Positions 45,932 to 56,833 of a stretch of DNA of 64,000 bases are shown piece by piece. The notes under the pieces are model-generated. The model ran no database searches. It was given only the letters and a program-made list of their open reading frames with translations, and was not told the DNA's origin. Made by a program: the position numbers and the translations under genes. The stretch lies in contig OY754469.1 of the NCBI GenBank assembly GCA_963575645.1, positions 24,198,001-24,262,000 of the forward strand, given 5' to 3'. Within the stretch, counting starts at the first letter, position 1. The number at the start of each line of letters is the position of its first letter. Source of the DNA: Xanthostigma xanthostigma. Its lineage: Eukaryota; Arthropoda; Insecta; Raphidioptera; Raphidiidae.

Positions 45932-46835
45932 CAGGGTTTTCCAATAAGAGGTGTTATTTTGATATTCAAAGAAAAATGCCATTTTTTTAAATAAATGATC
46001 GGATGTTTATTTCATTATAAAGAGGAAGGTATGCCGTTAATAATGGAAAGTAACATCAGCCAAATGACCACCACGACTACGCCTACAGGACCATATCCTT
46101 TTCATGAAATTTTCTATAACCAAATCGCAAAGTGGCTGCCCTATGTCCTCGATAGCCTCACGAATTCCATCTTTGAGGTCTTGAATCGACGATGGGCTGT
46201 TGGCGTAGACCTTCTCTTTTACGTGGCCCCAAAGGAAGAAGTCGCAAGGTGTTAAATCACAAGATCTCGGTGGCCAATTGTGATCACCTCTTCGAGAGAT
46301 AACACGATCCGGAAACTTTTCCTGTAAAAGATCAATGAGTTCGCTGCTTGTGTGGCACGTAGCGCTGTCTTGTTGAAAGTAAACGTTGTCCAGATCAATA
46401 CCATCCAATTCCGGCCATGAAAAATCATGAATCATCTCTCGATAGCGCAATTCATTCACCTGGGTTTTCTTCAACACTTTCGGCTACAGCAGCAATATTC
46501 TCGGCTGTTCTTGAGCGACGTGCACGGGTTTTATTCTTCACATCACTAATTTGTCCCAACAGCTCGAATTTTTCCAACCATTTCTGTATTGCGGTCCGAA
46601 AAGGTGCTTTACGACGACCCAAAAATGTTCGAGTTTTACGAACCGTCTCTGCCAAATTTTCACCATTTTTATAGTGAATTTTAATAATTTCAATGCGTTG
46701 TTAAAGCGTGTATCGTTCCATTTTTATTAATGGCGTAGTTTCTACTTATCAAATGTCAAAAAATGCCAACTCCAAAAGTGACAATTACCAAAATAGCAGG
46801 CTATTCAAAATAACACCTCTTATTGGAAAACCCTT
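45932..46835 (-). mobile_element. Mariner-like element 2 with 30-bp perfect TIRs and TA duplication
   Basis: AGGGTTTTCCAATAAGAGGT plus ten further bases at the left matches the right end exactly in inverse. The outermost base differs (C/A side). TA lies on both sides (45930-45931, 46836-46837), as expected for Tc1/mariner. At 904 bp it is shorter than a full element (about 1.3 kb), because of an internal deletion in the transposase. Confidence 0.9.
46037..46721 (-). pseudogene. Mariner-like transposase relic 2
   Basis: The Met at 46721 is followed by a stop after six codons, then an open frame with IEIIKIHYKNGENLAETVRK and FRTAIQKWLEKFE, the N-terminal HTH region. A shift near 46470 leads to the catalytic part: VYFQQDSATCHTS (second Asp), SCDLTPCDFFLWGHVKEKVY (third Asp) and the C-terminus RRSRGGHLADVTFHY before the stop at 46037. 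The segment with the first catalytic Asp is missing, so the protein is inactive. Its C-terminus matches that of the relic at 35.9 kb, so both come from related families. The TIRs are intact, so the DNA could still be moved by a foreign transposase. Confidence 0.85.
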
Positions 46836-46837
46836 TA

Positions 46838-47724
46838 CTAATATCGACGACAGAACTCGTAACGCCATCGCGTAAACAAAGTGATCGCGCTTATAGTTTT
46901 GGGAACTATACGATTGTGACAGACGGACAGACAGAATAGTGAGAAGTTGAGAACATAGGGCTTCACTTTTTGAATATGGAACCCATTGATATAGTTTCTT
47001 TTCAAACATCTGTATAATAGAATTGAGAGTATGTAAAAATGAAACGAGAAAAACTGGTCTGCTGAATTCTAAAATAAATAGTGGAGATATTGTTGCCCAT
47101 CCACGATATAAAATAATATTTATGTTCAGGGCATGTAGCCAGCATTATTAATATAATATTCGATGCTTATTGACGTCTATATCAAACTGTATTTTCTTTT
47201 AATAAAACATAGATCGTCGTAAATAAGTCCAATAAAACTCGACTGACACGTCCAATCTTCCATGGAAACGTATAGAAGAATCCAATCATTACAAATCATT
47301 ACTCGTGAGAAATAGAGCATGTGCTCAATGTTGTATATTTCAGATCAAATAGAAACATTGTACACCACTGTTCAGAAACTTACCTAAGGATGATATTTTC
47401 CCTTTACGAACTATTATAAAAGTCCTGTTTGTGATCGTGTAAATATTAGATTTTCAGTTATTGGTGAATTTACGCGCGATCATATCCCAAACCACTAGAC
47501 CGATTTTGGTCCAAATTTTCACTGATTATTGAAATAGATCAATGGAGAAAAATAATTCATCCGAAATTTCGTTTTTAAAAATATCAATAAATAAAAAAGT
47601 AATAGTGAATAAAAAATTGACCATCTATCGTACAAACCGTGACGTAATTTGTCTACGTACAAACAAAAATAGGTTACTTATCAAAGGAAATTCCTTACTA
47701 AGCTACTGAATTTTTGTAAACTTA
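46838..47724. other. Intronic sequence, nothing recognised
   Basis: AT-rich without a gene or clear element. Confidence 0.35.
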
Positions 47725-48360
47725 TCTATACTAATATATAAAGCTGAAGAGTTTGTTTGTTTGTTTATTTGTTTGAACGCGCTAATCTCAGGAACTACTG
47801 GTTCAAATTGAAAAAAAAAAAATTTTTGTTGGATAGTCCATTTATCGAGGAAGGCTATTATAGGCTATATAAAATCAGGCTACGACCATTAAGAGCGGAG
47901 CATTAATGAAAAATGTTACAAAATGTATCTCAAAAATAAGCTTCTATTTAGGTGAAATGCACTAACTAAATATACTCATATTAGCGTTGTAAGAATACAA
48001 CGCCGGCTAGAGCTTAATCGGTAGAGCACACGACTGTCAATACCAGGGTCGTGAGCTCGAGCCCTACGTTGGGCGAATATATTTTTATTTTTCTTAAATT
48101 TTCTACATTGCTTTCTTCTAAGGTTTACATTTAAATTAATTTTAATTTTATTTAATTAATTAAAAAAAAATTATTAGTAAAAAAGTACAGGTATCTAAAT
48201 ACTGCATTTTATCGACAAAAAATTTTGAACGGTAACTCCGATCATCATGAAATTTGGACACAACATTCATCTCGGTAAACTAAAATGAATGTGTGTACTC
48301 ATGTTCCTCCCTTCCCCATTCGTTCTTTTACACCCGGGTGAAACCGGACGGGACCGCTAG
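47725..48360 (+). mobile_element. Non-autonomous Helitron, copy B, carrying a tRNA-like insert
   Basis: It starts A|TCTATACTAATATATAAAG and ends CACCCGGGTG, then GGACCGCTAG|T, like copy A. Compared with copy A (349 bp) it has about 270 extra bases at roughly 47940-48212. These contain a tRNA-Lys-like sequence and an AT-rich tail. The extra part is either a captured tRNA pseudogene or a tRNA-derived SINE that landed in the Helitron. Confidence 0.85.
48002..48075 (+). pseudogene. tRNA-Lys-like pseudogene or SINE head
   Basis: GCCGGCTAGAGCTTAATCGG (acceptor and D arm, box A), GGTAGAGCA, and GAGCTCGAGCCCTACGTT (TpsiC arm, box B) with a GGGCG 3' end closely follow an insect-type tRNA-Lys. The anticodon loop reads CTGTCAA (position GTC, not a Lys anticodon) and the anticodon stem does not pair. 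It is therefore not a working tRNA, but the RNA polymerase III boxes are fairly intact. Confidence 0.7.
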
Positions 48361-48852
48361 TATAATATAATAATGGTAGATACAAAGTTGCATAGGCAAA
48401 GAGAGACAGTATGTATTTAGCAGCTAGGGATAAACAGCACCGTAACCTTTTGGCGTTATCTACGAAATTAGTGGCTTCTGAACCGTTCAAATATCAGCAC
48501 ATTTTTTGCCGCTAAATATAATAAGTTCTATATTTGTATTTCAGTATGCAGTAATAGGATTTTGTAATTAGACTTTCCATTTTTAAATCATTTTTTTTAT
48601 ATAAAAAACATATCTTACTCTATTCTGCATACCTGTCCAGGACAATCACAATTCAAGGTTGGTTGGAGTTCATAGGTGAAGAAGCGCTAACTTCGCGAAC
48701 AAGGACTTAGATTAGCTTTACAGGAACTTTCGATTCGAAATTCCATTAGAAATATGCCATAAAAATTCTTGTTACTTTTAGGTCATCGATGTACTACATT
48801 ATATACTAAATAGGTATAGTCCAGAGAATAAGGACAAAAAATAAGTCAAACT
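48361..48852. other. Spacer, nothing recognised
   Basis: No gene or repeat recognised. Confidence 0.3.
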
Positions 48853-49613
48853 TCGGAAAAATTAGGGGAAAGCTGAATTTTTGCATGAACGTTCCTTTTG
48901 TGGTTTAAACAATATCCCAAAAGTTCCCACCGATACATGTGCCGCTAAAAATATTACGCGGGTCAAAAGTTACAAAAAAAAGGATTTTTGCAAAAGTCTC
49001 CTTAACGGTGACTTTTATAGCAAAAATAGTCGTTATCAAATTTGTAGTTTAGAAAATTTCCTACAAAAATATAGTATTACTTTTTTCCGTAAGACTAAAA
49101 TTACCACATTACAGTCTTGCCACACGGGGCTACGCTCCGCTCGGCAGTGACAACAATAGTGAAGCCTTCGGCTCCACCATATTCCGAATCATTTTTCCAG
49201 TTTTTCTTTCCCCATAAATTTTATTCGGTTTATCATGAACATAGGTATACAAAAAATTTAGATTTCTTCAATTTTTCGACTGTTCCTTTGGATTTTTATT
49301 AATTTTTTTTCACTAAACCACCCTTGTATTGAGGCGAACAAAATAAAAAAAAATATTCAAATCGGACGGCAGTTGATTTTTATATACCTATATATTATAT
49401 AGACGTAGTGATAGTGATTTTTGACAAAACACCGTCATAGTTCAGCCATATTTTGTACAAAATATTTAGAAATATATACAAACATTCCTCGTTTATCCTC
49501 TCAACCCGCGTAACATTTTTAGCGGCACATGTATCCATGGGAACTTTTGGTATATTGTTTAGAACCACGAAAGGAAGGTTCATGCAAAAATCCAGCTTTC
49601 CCCTAATTTTTCC
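48853..49613. mobile_element. 0.76-kb element with about 115-bp inverted ends
   Basis: The left arm 48853-48970 (GAAAAATTAGGGGAAAGCTG ... TACATGTGCCGCTAAAAAT) pairs with the right arm 49499-49613 at about 88%. Both arms keep an open peptide, NNIPKVP-DTCAAKN-TRV, in the same frame relative to the arm. The interior at 49117-49190 contains the GC-rich motif ACGCTCCGCTCGGCAGTGAC. No transposase is visible. Class unknown. Confidence 0.7.
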
Positions 49614-49757
49614 ACAGTGAAATGTCTCTAATCCCTGCACTAAATAGGCAATATCGTCAGCGTATGTTTGTGTGTCCGCTAAAACACGAGAAGTGCAGAA
49701 TGGATTAAAATGCGGTTTTTACTATTCCATAGCTTCTTTTTAGGATAGATTTATATC

Positions 49758-49893
49758 GAAAGCTTTGATTAACGTCTGATTAGTACTCTTTAATAAATAA
49801 AATTATCGACTGAAACGTAAATTTATTGAATTTTAATTATAATTTTTTGTCAATATAATGGTCTGACAAATTGATCGATAATTTTATTTATTG
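49758..49893 (+). mobile_element. Foldback retroposon, 136-bp copy
   Basis: The head AAGCTTTGATTAACGTCTGA, then AATAAATAAAATTATCGAC, an AT-rich inner part, and the inverse GATCGATAATTTTATTTATT at the end. Flanks TAGATTTATATC (49746-49757) and TAGCTTTATATC (49894-49905) match at 11 of 12 positions. It is intermediate in size between the 430-bp and 65-bp copies. Confidence 0.75.
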
Positions 49894-50268
49894 TAGCTTT
49901 ATATCTATAATAGCCCGCTTCACCCGGGTAAAAATCGGTTGAATTCGCTATGCTGAGGAAATTTTTATGACGGTTTTACCACTCGGATAGCTTATTTCTT
50001 ATGATAAGTTTGGGAGTGCAAATCTAATTGATTCCAAATTGAAGATCGAACAAGCCAAACGAGTGTATGACGTACCTATATAATTAATGCATTTTGAACG
50101 AACAAGATAAGCGAGCAAGTATGGTATTAAATCGATTGAACGATTGTGGTGAATCCTGTGCCTCAATTGAACAATTTATTTAAAGTGAGTCCTGAGAATT
50201 TAACCTACACGGGTCAAGCCGGGTGAATATAAAGAAAATTGTTTGTATCTACCGGGTATGTGTAGTGT

Positions 50269-50412
50269 ATATGTTACGGTTAATACAAGAAAGTAGTTAA
50301 TTCGCGAATTAACCGGCTAATACCCGAATTAACCAATCCTTGACGTTTGTTAATTCGGGTATTAGCCGGTTAATTCGCGAATAAACTACTTTCTTGTATT
50401 AACCGTAACATA
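50269..50412. repeat. 144-bp palindrome with nested palindromes
   Basis: Arms of about 63 bp (GTTACGGTTAATACAAGAAA ... and its inverse) pair with one or two mismatches around an 18-nt spacer. Each arm also contains TTAATTCGCGAATTAA or its near copy, itself a perfect palindrome. Non-coding. Confidence 0.92.
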
Positions 50413-50775
50413 TATATACTTACCTCAAAACTCGAGATCCATTAAACAGGTTTATTCAGTAAATGAAAAATAGCTCATATGTTCAGGAGTAACGTGGGCT
50501 AGTATCATCGTGGTATGTGGGCTGAACAGAAAGAGGAATTTAACGTGTGCCATGCCACGGGTAACGGCTAGTTCCCTATAAAACAAACTTTCTCTTTTTT
50601 TATCGACGCTGTACAACCACTCGTATAATAATATGTCCTTCAATATTTGACACATAGGTACATGCAGAAAGGAAGTGTACCTTTTATATCCCATTTAATA
50701 CGTTGGTCATAAAGCCGCTGCCCTGTCACACTTTTAACTGGGACATTCGCCAATAAAATGGTCGTTGTCAATATA

Positions 50776-51238
50776 CAAGGTGTCCCGGGAGAAATCTGCC
50801 ATACTTCAGGGGTGTATTTCTTAGGTTATTTTAAGCAAAAACGTTATATCAACATAAACTCGATTCGGAAAGGTTATCGAGTTACGACTTGTTGAAGAAA
50901 ACAGCCAATTGTTCAAAATTTTTAACGAGTAGGCTTTGAAAACAATAATTGCTAAACAACGATTTACTTTTATGCTCTTATTTCAGTAATTGTGATTATT
51001 TTAAATAGTATGCCTTTAACGTTTACCAATAAAGGATATGCCGATATTCATTTCATTTGCGGCTTTCGTGATTGTAACACTAGAACTGAAAAATGTAATT
51101 TCTGATTTTTTATATTTTTCTTTAACAAGCCATTGCTCACTAAACTTTCTGAATCGAACCTTATTGATATAATTATTTTTGTTTAAAATTACCTAAAAAA
51201 TGCGCCCCTGTTTAGCAGGTCTCTCCCGGGACACTCTG
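50776..51238. mobile_element. Mariner-type MITE, 463 bp
   Basis: The ends GGTGTCCCGGGAGA and TCTCCCGGGACAC are inverted, with TA at both borders (50774-50775, 51239-51240). Beyond the first 17 bases the arms stay inverted for about 110 bp at about 70% identity (TTCGATTC, ATATCAA). No ORF. Confidence 0.85.
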
Positions 51239-51240
51239 TA

Positions 51241-52075
51241 TATGTGCACACACAATCGGGCGTCATGAATGTAGAGAATAACACACAGACAAAAGTGTGA
51301 CACACAATATAAAGTCTAGTTTAGAATGTTTATTTTTTTTTTGCTATACCATTTCGTTTGTTAAGCAAGCATAAAGAGGACGCAGGAAAAACAATCGAAT
51401 TTTCATTTGATTAATATCAAGGAAACCAGAGAGAAATATTCACGACGATGTATGCATAACCTAATCATTAAAAGGCAAAAATGGATTCAGAGATTTTTTA
51501 GATAACTTGGAACAAACGAACTAGTCTATACCTATAAACTTCGTTATGGCATGCAAAATAATTTATTATGATATGTCTGCGTATATGTGACGTTCTGATT
51601 GGGAATAATAGCAATATAATAGATTATGCATAGCCATAATATTATATTATGTTACTAAATTCTCACAATATGCAATAAATGGTCGTAATTTCAAGATTTT
51701 GTAATTTTTTTTAACATTGAATTGACATTATAATTAAACAATTCTAATACGTAGTGTGACGATAAAGATTTTTAACATTTCTGATCAGTAAAAGCAAATT
51801 CACTGTACAAAACTTGTATCTATTTTTCAAACTCAAAGAGATTCTAGTTCGAACATTTGTAGATTATTAATATTGGCTTGCAAAAATTATTGTCAAAAAA
51901 TCTGATTTTTACAATGACCTTAGATTGTGACCACATATATTATTTCTCCATAAGAAAAGTAGTTTTGTAGAATATCAAATCAATTCTGCTCGAAAAATAA
52001 TTGTTGACCGATTGAGACGATTTTTTTAAGTTGCGTATGCATATATTTGTCATAGTGTTTTTTGTACAATTTCCA
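51241..52075. other. Non-coding spacer
   Basis: AT-rich, nothing recognised. Confidence 0.35.
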
Positions 52076-52614
52076 CTTTAAAGTAGTACGAGCACCAAGA
52101 CAATTTTAAATAAAAGGCTTGATTTTTTTTTATATGAAGCTGGACTAAGTCTAAACCAATTCTGAAAATTTTAGGGGGTTTGCCCGATTATTTAAATAAA
52201 TAAATGACTTCAAAAGTAGGCATATTAACATTGGCTTTATGGTAAAACGGTAGATGGATGATATGTTTTCATTGATTTCTCCAAAACTAGTCGGTGGAAA
52301 GTAAAAAAAAATATTTAAATTAAAGTTAAAACCTTAATAAATTATTGAAAACAAAGAAAAACACGTTGTGCCCGACTAATTAAAAAGATATTTATTTAAA
52401 AAGATTTTAATTAGTCGGGCAAAACGGTTTTTTTTTTTTGTTTTAAATTATTTATTAAAGTTATAACTTTAATATAAATAGTTTTTTTTTTAATTTCCAC
52501 TTACTAGTTTTGGAGAAATCAATGAAAACATATCATCCATCTACCGAAATATAAGAAAAAAAAAGTCTTTTGTTTAAAGTTGCCTTGGTGCTCGTACTAC
52601 CTTAAAGCAACTTT
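52076..52614. repeat. Foldback of 0.54 kb with an asymmetric insertion in one arm
   Basis: Outer pair: AGTAGTACGAGCACCAAG (52084) with CTTGGTGCTCGTACTACC (52589). Inner pair: GGTAGATGGATGATATGTTT (52248) with AAACATATCATCCATCTACC (52531). Innermost: GCCCGACTAATTAAAA with TTTTAATTAGTCGGGC (52370-52423). The left arm has about 105 bases (52138-52242) that the right arm lacks. No ORF. Confidence 0.85.
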
Positions 52615-52813
52615 TTTCTACAAACTTTAGCATAAAAAACGATCTTATTCTATGTAAATCAATCATTTGTTTTTATATGAGTACAGCCTAATGTTTTACA
52701 TGACAGAGAGTTTAAATACGACTGCATGTAAAAAACTGTTATTATAAAACAAGCCCATTATAAAATCAAACTTTTTGGCAATGCTTTGTGCAACTCAACA
52801 TATTATGTTAGTT

Positions 52814-54025
52814 AAGGCAATGGTGCGTATTTCAATCGGTGGAAAGCAACCGGATGACTCTTGGTATTTGAGTTCCTGAAGCAATTTGGAAACTTTTTTG
52901 TTCAGTACCTCATAACCCCAAAATGGAAGGAATCGGAGAAAAGGGGGGGGGGGGTCAAAACGTAAAAAAAAATTGTTTAGAAACCAAATGGAAAGGCAGT
53001 AGCATTAAAGTACGTGTACTCACTATTGTTTAAAAAAATTGTCATCCGAAACGTGCGGACGGTTTGCGCGAACCGATTTTTTGAAAATCGGAAAAAAAAA
53101 ATTGTGTCGCAACCGGTTGCGATTTTGAGGTAAATTCTTGTTTTTGTTCAGAGATGCTGTAAAAAAATTGTCATCCGTTTCTGCTGGACGGATTTTGAGG
53201 AATTAAAGGTTTGAGTGGCGAAAATTCTCGATTTTTCACTAGCTTTTTTCAAAAATCATAAAAAAATTGCTAAAATTGTTAAAAACGGATGACGTTTCTC
53301 AGAGTGTCCAACTATAATATGTATCAATGTCATCCGTTTTTATAACATTTAACCCCATTTTTCAACCCCTAAAGGGGTTGATAATATTGTACGTTATCTG
53401 TATGCCATCAGAAACGAGTATAACCTCAATATTCTGATTAATATCGCACAAAAGTAAGGGGTTGAAAAATGGGGTTAAATGTTATAAAAACGGATGACAT
53501 TGATACATATTATAGTTGGACCCTCTGAGAACATGTATAAGAAACGTCATCCGTTTTTAACAATTTTAGCAATTTTTTTATGATTTTTGAAAAAAGCTAG
53601 TGAAAAATCGAGAATTTTCGCCACTCAAACCTTTAATTCCTCAAAATCCGTCCAGCAGAAACGGATGACAATTTTTTACAGCATCTCTGAACAAAAACAA
53701 GAATTTTCCTCAAAATCGCAACCGGTTGCGACACATTTTTTTTTCCGATTTTCAAAAAATCGGTTCGCGCAAACCGTCCGCACGTTTCGGATGACAATTT
53801 TTTTAAACAATAGTGAGTACACGTACTTTAATGCTACCGCCTTTCCATTTGGTTTCTAAACAATTTTTTTTACGTTTTGACCCCCCCCCCCCCCCCTTTT
53901 CTCCGATTCCTTCCATTTTGGGGTTATGAGGTACTGAACAAAAAAGTTTCCAAATTGCTTCAGGAACTCAAATACCAAGAGTCATCCGGTTGCTTTCCAC
54001 CGATTGAAATACGCACCATTGTCTT
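52814..54025. repeat. 1.2-kb palindrome with GTCATCCG motifs
   Basis: Left arm 52814-53370 and right arm 53457-54025 are inverted copies with only scattered differences; the 86-base centre differs. Each arm holds four GTCATCCG/CGGATGAC motifs (for example 53041, 53171, 53286 and 53329 in the left arm). The left arm has a G12 run (52943-52954), the right arm a C16 run (53881-53896). A 90-codon ORF in the right arm has no recognisable domain. The structure suggests a large foldback element. Confidence 0.93.
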
Positions 54026-54245
54026 GAATATGTGTAATACTTTGCATAGAAGGTGTTATTTTTTAAAGATCGTCGTTCCGCTGTACTCTTTATTTAAGCC
54101 ACTATATTTTATCTATACCTACTACAATTCTGAAAAAGCACAGCGTCACTTTTCGTTGTAGTACGATTCACTTAATGGAGCGACGAAAGCAATAGAACAA
54201 TGTAAAGCATGCCCGATCCACAAAACTGTGCCGCTTGTATTATAA

Positions 54246-54563
54246 ATAGCGGTCCCGCCCGGTTTCACCAGGGTGCAAAAAAAAACGAATGGAGGGGGAG
54301 GGACATGAGTACACACATTCATCTTAGTCTACCGAGGTGAATGTTGTGTCCAAGTTTTGTCGGACGGACAAATTTTGAGTTACATTTTGCAACATTTTGT
54401 TCCACTCCTATTAGTCGTAGCGTGATATTATATAGCCTATAGCCTTCCTCGATAAATAGGCTATCCAACAATTTTTTTTTTCAATTCGAACCAGTAGTTC
54501 TTAAGATTAGCGCGTTCAACCAAACAGACAAACAAACTCTTCAGCGTTATATATTAGTATAGA
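54246..54563 (-). mobile_element. Non-autonomous Helitron, copy C
   Basis: On the minus strand it starts A|TCTATACTAATATATAACG and ends with CACCCTGGTGAAACC, then GGGACCGCTAT. The 3' CTAG is mutated to CTAT and the terminal hairpin has one change. It belongs to the same family as copies A and B. Confidence 0.8.
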
Positions 54564-54795
54564 TGTGAAGTGTAAGTTTAGTCACTACCTAGAATAATCC
54601 AACCGTATTATAGTGTATATAACGTACGGACGCGGATGGCAACACCGCATTATTCTGAACCCATGCAAAAAAATTAAAAACATATGCACATATTTTTATA
54701 CATTTTTTTTTATTAATTAATTTTTTAATGTTTATTATTATATATAAAAATTAATTCTTTAAGCTCGTTTTTATATTTGAAATGTTATTTTTATG

Positions 54796-54889
54796 ATTAA
54801 TAAAAATCGCAGGATTGTAGACAAAAAGTTATTTATTTAGTGTTCTAATTAAATAACTTTTTGTCCACAATCCTGCGATTTTTATTAAT
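54796..54889. repeat. 94-bp palindrome, 44-bp stem
   Basis: ATTAATAAAAATCGCAGGAT and onward pairs with the right arm (ATCCTGCGATTTTTATTAAT) with about two mismatches and a short loop. AAAAATCGCAGGATTGT also occurs at about 6413 next to the LINE relic, so a small repeat family may be involved. Confidence 0.9.
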
Positions 54890-56340
54890 AATTATCTCGA
54901 TGGACACGATATCTTATATATGTTATTTTCATGATTTAAAAAAAAATCATAAAAGGCGTCAAAAAACGTAAAGTAATTTCTCTTTTAGTTTTAGATCCAG
55001 TTAGAAGTCGGCATAATTGAACAAATCCAAATCTAAATCATTTCAATAGTTTCTGTAATAATCGCGGCCGTACATACAAATAACTTATGTAGGTACGTTC
55101 GACTAAAGTTACATTTTTTGCTCACTGCTCATCCTCCTTTTACCGTAATAATGCATAAATTATGTTACTCGAGAAAAGAAGTCTTTTAAATTGTCAAAGA
55201 TTTTTCATATCAATCCAATAGTTCCTGAGATAATGTCACACATACATGTATTAAGGATTTATTTGTGAAGATCACCATTTTGTCAAAACAACCCACCGCA
55301 TTCAGCCTCCGGTGCAAAGAAGGAGTCTTTAGTACCTTTGCAATAAAAAGAAAATTGAGCTCCTAGCTACAATGGTTTTTTAGGAAATGGCATTTAATTT
55401 TTCAAAATTTTGCGCACTTAAATAACGATATCTCGCGAACGGGTTGTCTGATCCGACACGATCTGGAACGAGCTTACCTACGCGGATTCTTTTTCTCTAC
55501 AACTTTTATTGAAACTTTTTTCCCCCGATAATAATGGCTGAGTTATGGGGCAAAAACGGAACTTTAAAGCGACAGTCGGTCACAAACCATACAAAAATGT
55601 CAGGGGAGCTCGACTACAGTTTTTGCAGGAACCATTTTTCGATTCGAGACTTACCGGTTTGAAATTCCCAGTCTACTCACTACCATTCTTAAATCTAGAT
55701 TTAAAGCTTAAAGTCGTATTAGAAAACCAGCTACAGACATTTAATTGTCACTACGTACCGAAAAAGCGATATGTATGTTCAATGTTCATGCTTGATCGAT
55801 TTTCATACAAAATACCTCTATGCGCATTCTTAAAAGTGAAAAAAAAATAAGCAAAAAACAATGTTTAAGTATAATTTTAAAGATTAATTATTTAATTGAT
55901 GATCAAAAAAACTTACTACCTTCAGTTGTTGTTCATGAAAGCGCCATTAACCTTTTTTCATTTTGTTTTACTTAATTTTAGTTGGGTTGTATTTAAATGA
56001 AGATATTAAATCATTCCTGATGTTTATGACAAAGTAATATGTATATAAAATAATAAAACCGGTAAATGAAGTATGAAAAAGTAGGAAGAGGGAGGGGACT
56101 GGTTCTGCAGCCGTTCTTCGACGCAGTCATCCACAGGTGCAGAAGGAAATAACATTCCCAGTGTTCGTTGCATGCCACAATACTTGTCTTACGGAACGGT
56201 ACCGTTCATTATAATAATATGCCGCGAGTAGAGATTCTACATTTTGTTACAGAAGAAAACATAACTCATATTGATGTTATTTCCAGTGGAAAATCTGTAC
56301 ATTATTATTTTGCACGATTTTAGTAATCCAATAATCAGTT
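54890..56340. other. Non-coding region
   Basis: No supported gene. The 101-codon ORF at 55545-55850 is basic and unrecognised; I do not call it. An A/T-rich background and a few CTCGCGAACGGGTTG-like motifs suggest old repeat. Confidence 0.35.
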
Positions 56341-56449
56341 GTCGTTCAATTCCATATGAGCAACAGAGACCAGAATTGGCATTGAACAGTACTCAATAGA
56401 TACCAATATAAAAAAATATAGGTAATAGTGAGAATATAATAGTTGATGT

Positions 56450-56720
56450 ATCTTGTACGTAATGCTATTATGACTCTTGTGACTGGTAAACTCGCTGTGA
56501 CTCGTGTAACGTAATGTCATAGCTCGTAACAGAATAACTACATTTACCAACGAGAAACATAAGATACTATTTTCTACTACCCCATATAAAATAGCTGTTT
56601 TACAGGTATGTAATGTGGTCTTTCTGCACTAGTGCTGTAAGTACTGTTGAATTGTTTTAGATCACATACTTTTTAAGTAAAAAGTATGTGATCTAAAACA
56701 ATTCAACAGTAAGTTTCATA
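56450..56720. repeat. Dispersed repeat segment related to 1.1-1.45 kb and 57.5 kb
   Basis: Shares TAATGTCATAGCTCGTAA (compare ATGTCACAGCTCGTCG at about 1423 and ATGTCACATCTTGTAA at 57511) and ATAAAATAGCTG with GCACTAGTGC-G (compare 1072-1140). The order of the modules suggests the same family, with a palindrome inserted or generated here. Confidence 0.45.
56642..56711. repeat. 70-bp perfect palindrome
   Basis: TACTGTTGAATTGTTTTAGA and 13 more bases pair perfectly with the right arm (TCTAAAACAATTCAACAGTA). The loop is about 4 bases. Perfection implies a recent origin or gene conversion. Confidence 0.93.
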
Positions 56721-56833
56721 AACGATCATCAACTGCTGTTAGAATTATACATAGAGAAACTTCAAAATTTTGCAATTTTTTGATTTTTCAATTTTTTTTT
56801 TTGAAATATATGATTTGTAGCCTCAAATATCCT

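Noticed and set aside
48002..48075. A functional tRNA gene
   Set aside because: The anticodon stem does not pair and the anticodon does not match the tRNA-Lys body; it also sits in a Helitron.
53587..53859. 90-codon ORF in the 1.2-kb palindrome
   Set aside because: It follows the palindrome arm, its mirror in the other arm is not open in the same way, and it has no domain.
55545..55850. 101-codon ORF as a gene
   Set aside because: No domain, no splice context, no homologous copy in the window and a surrounding of old repeat; ORFs of this length occur by chance.
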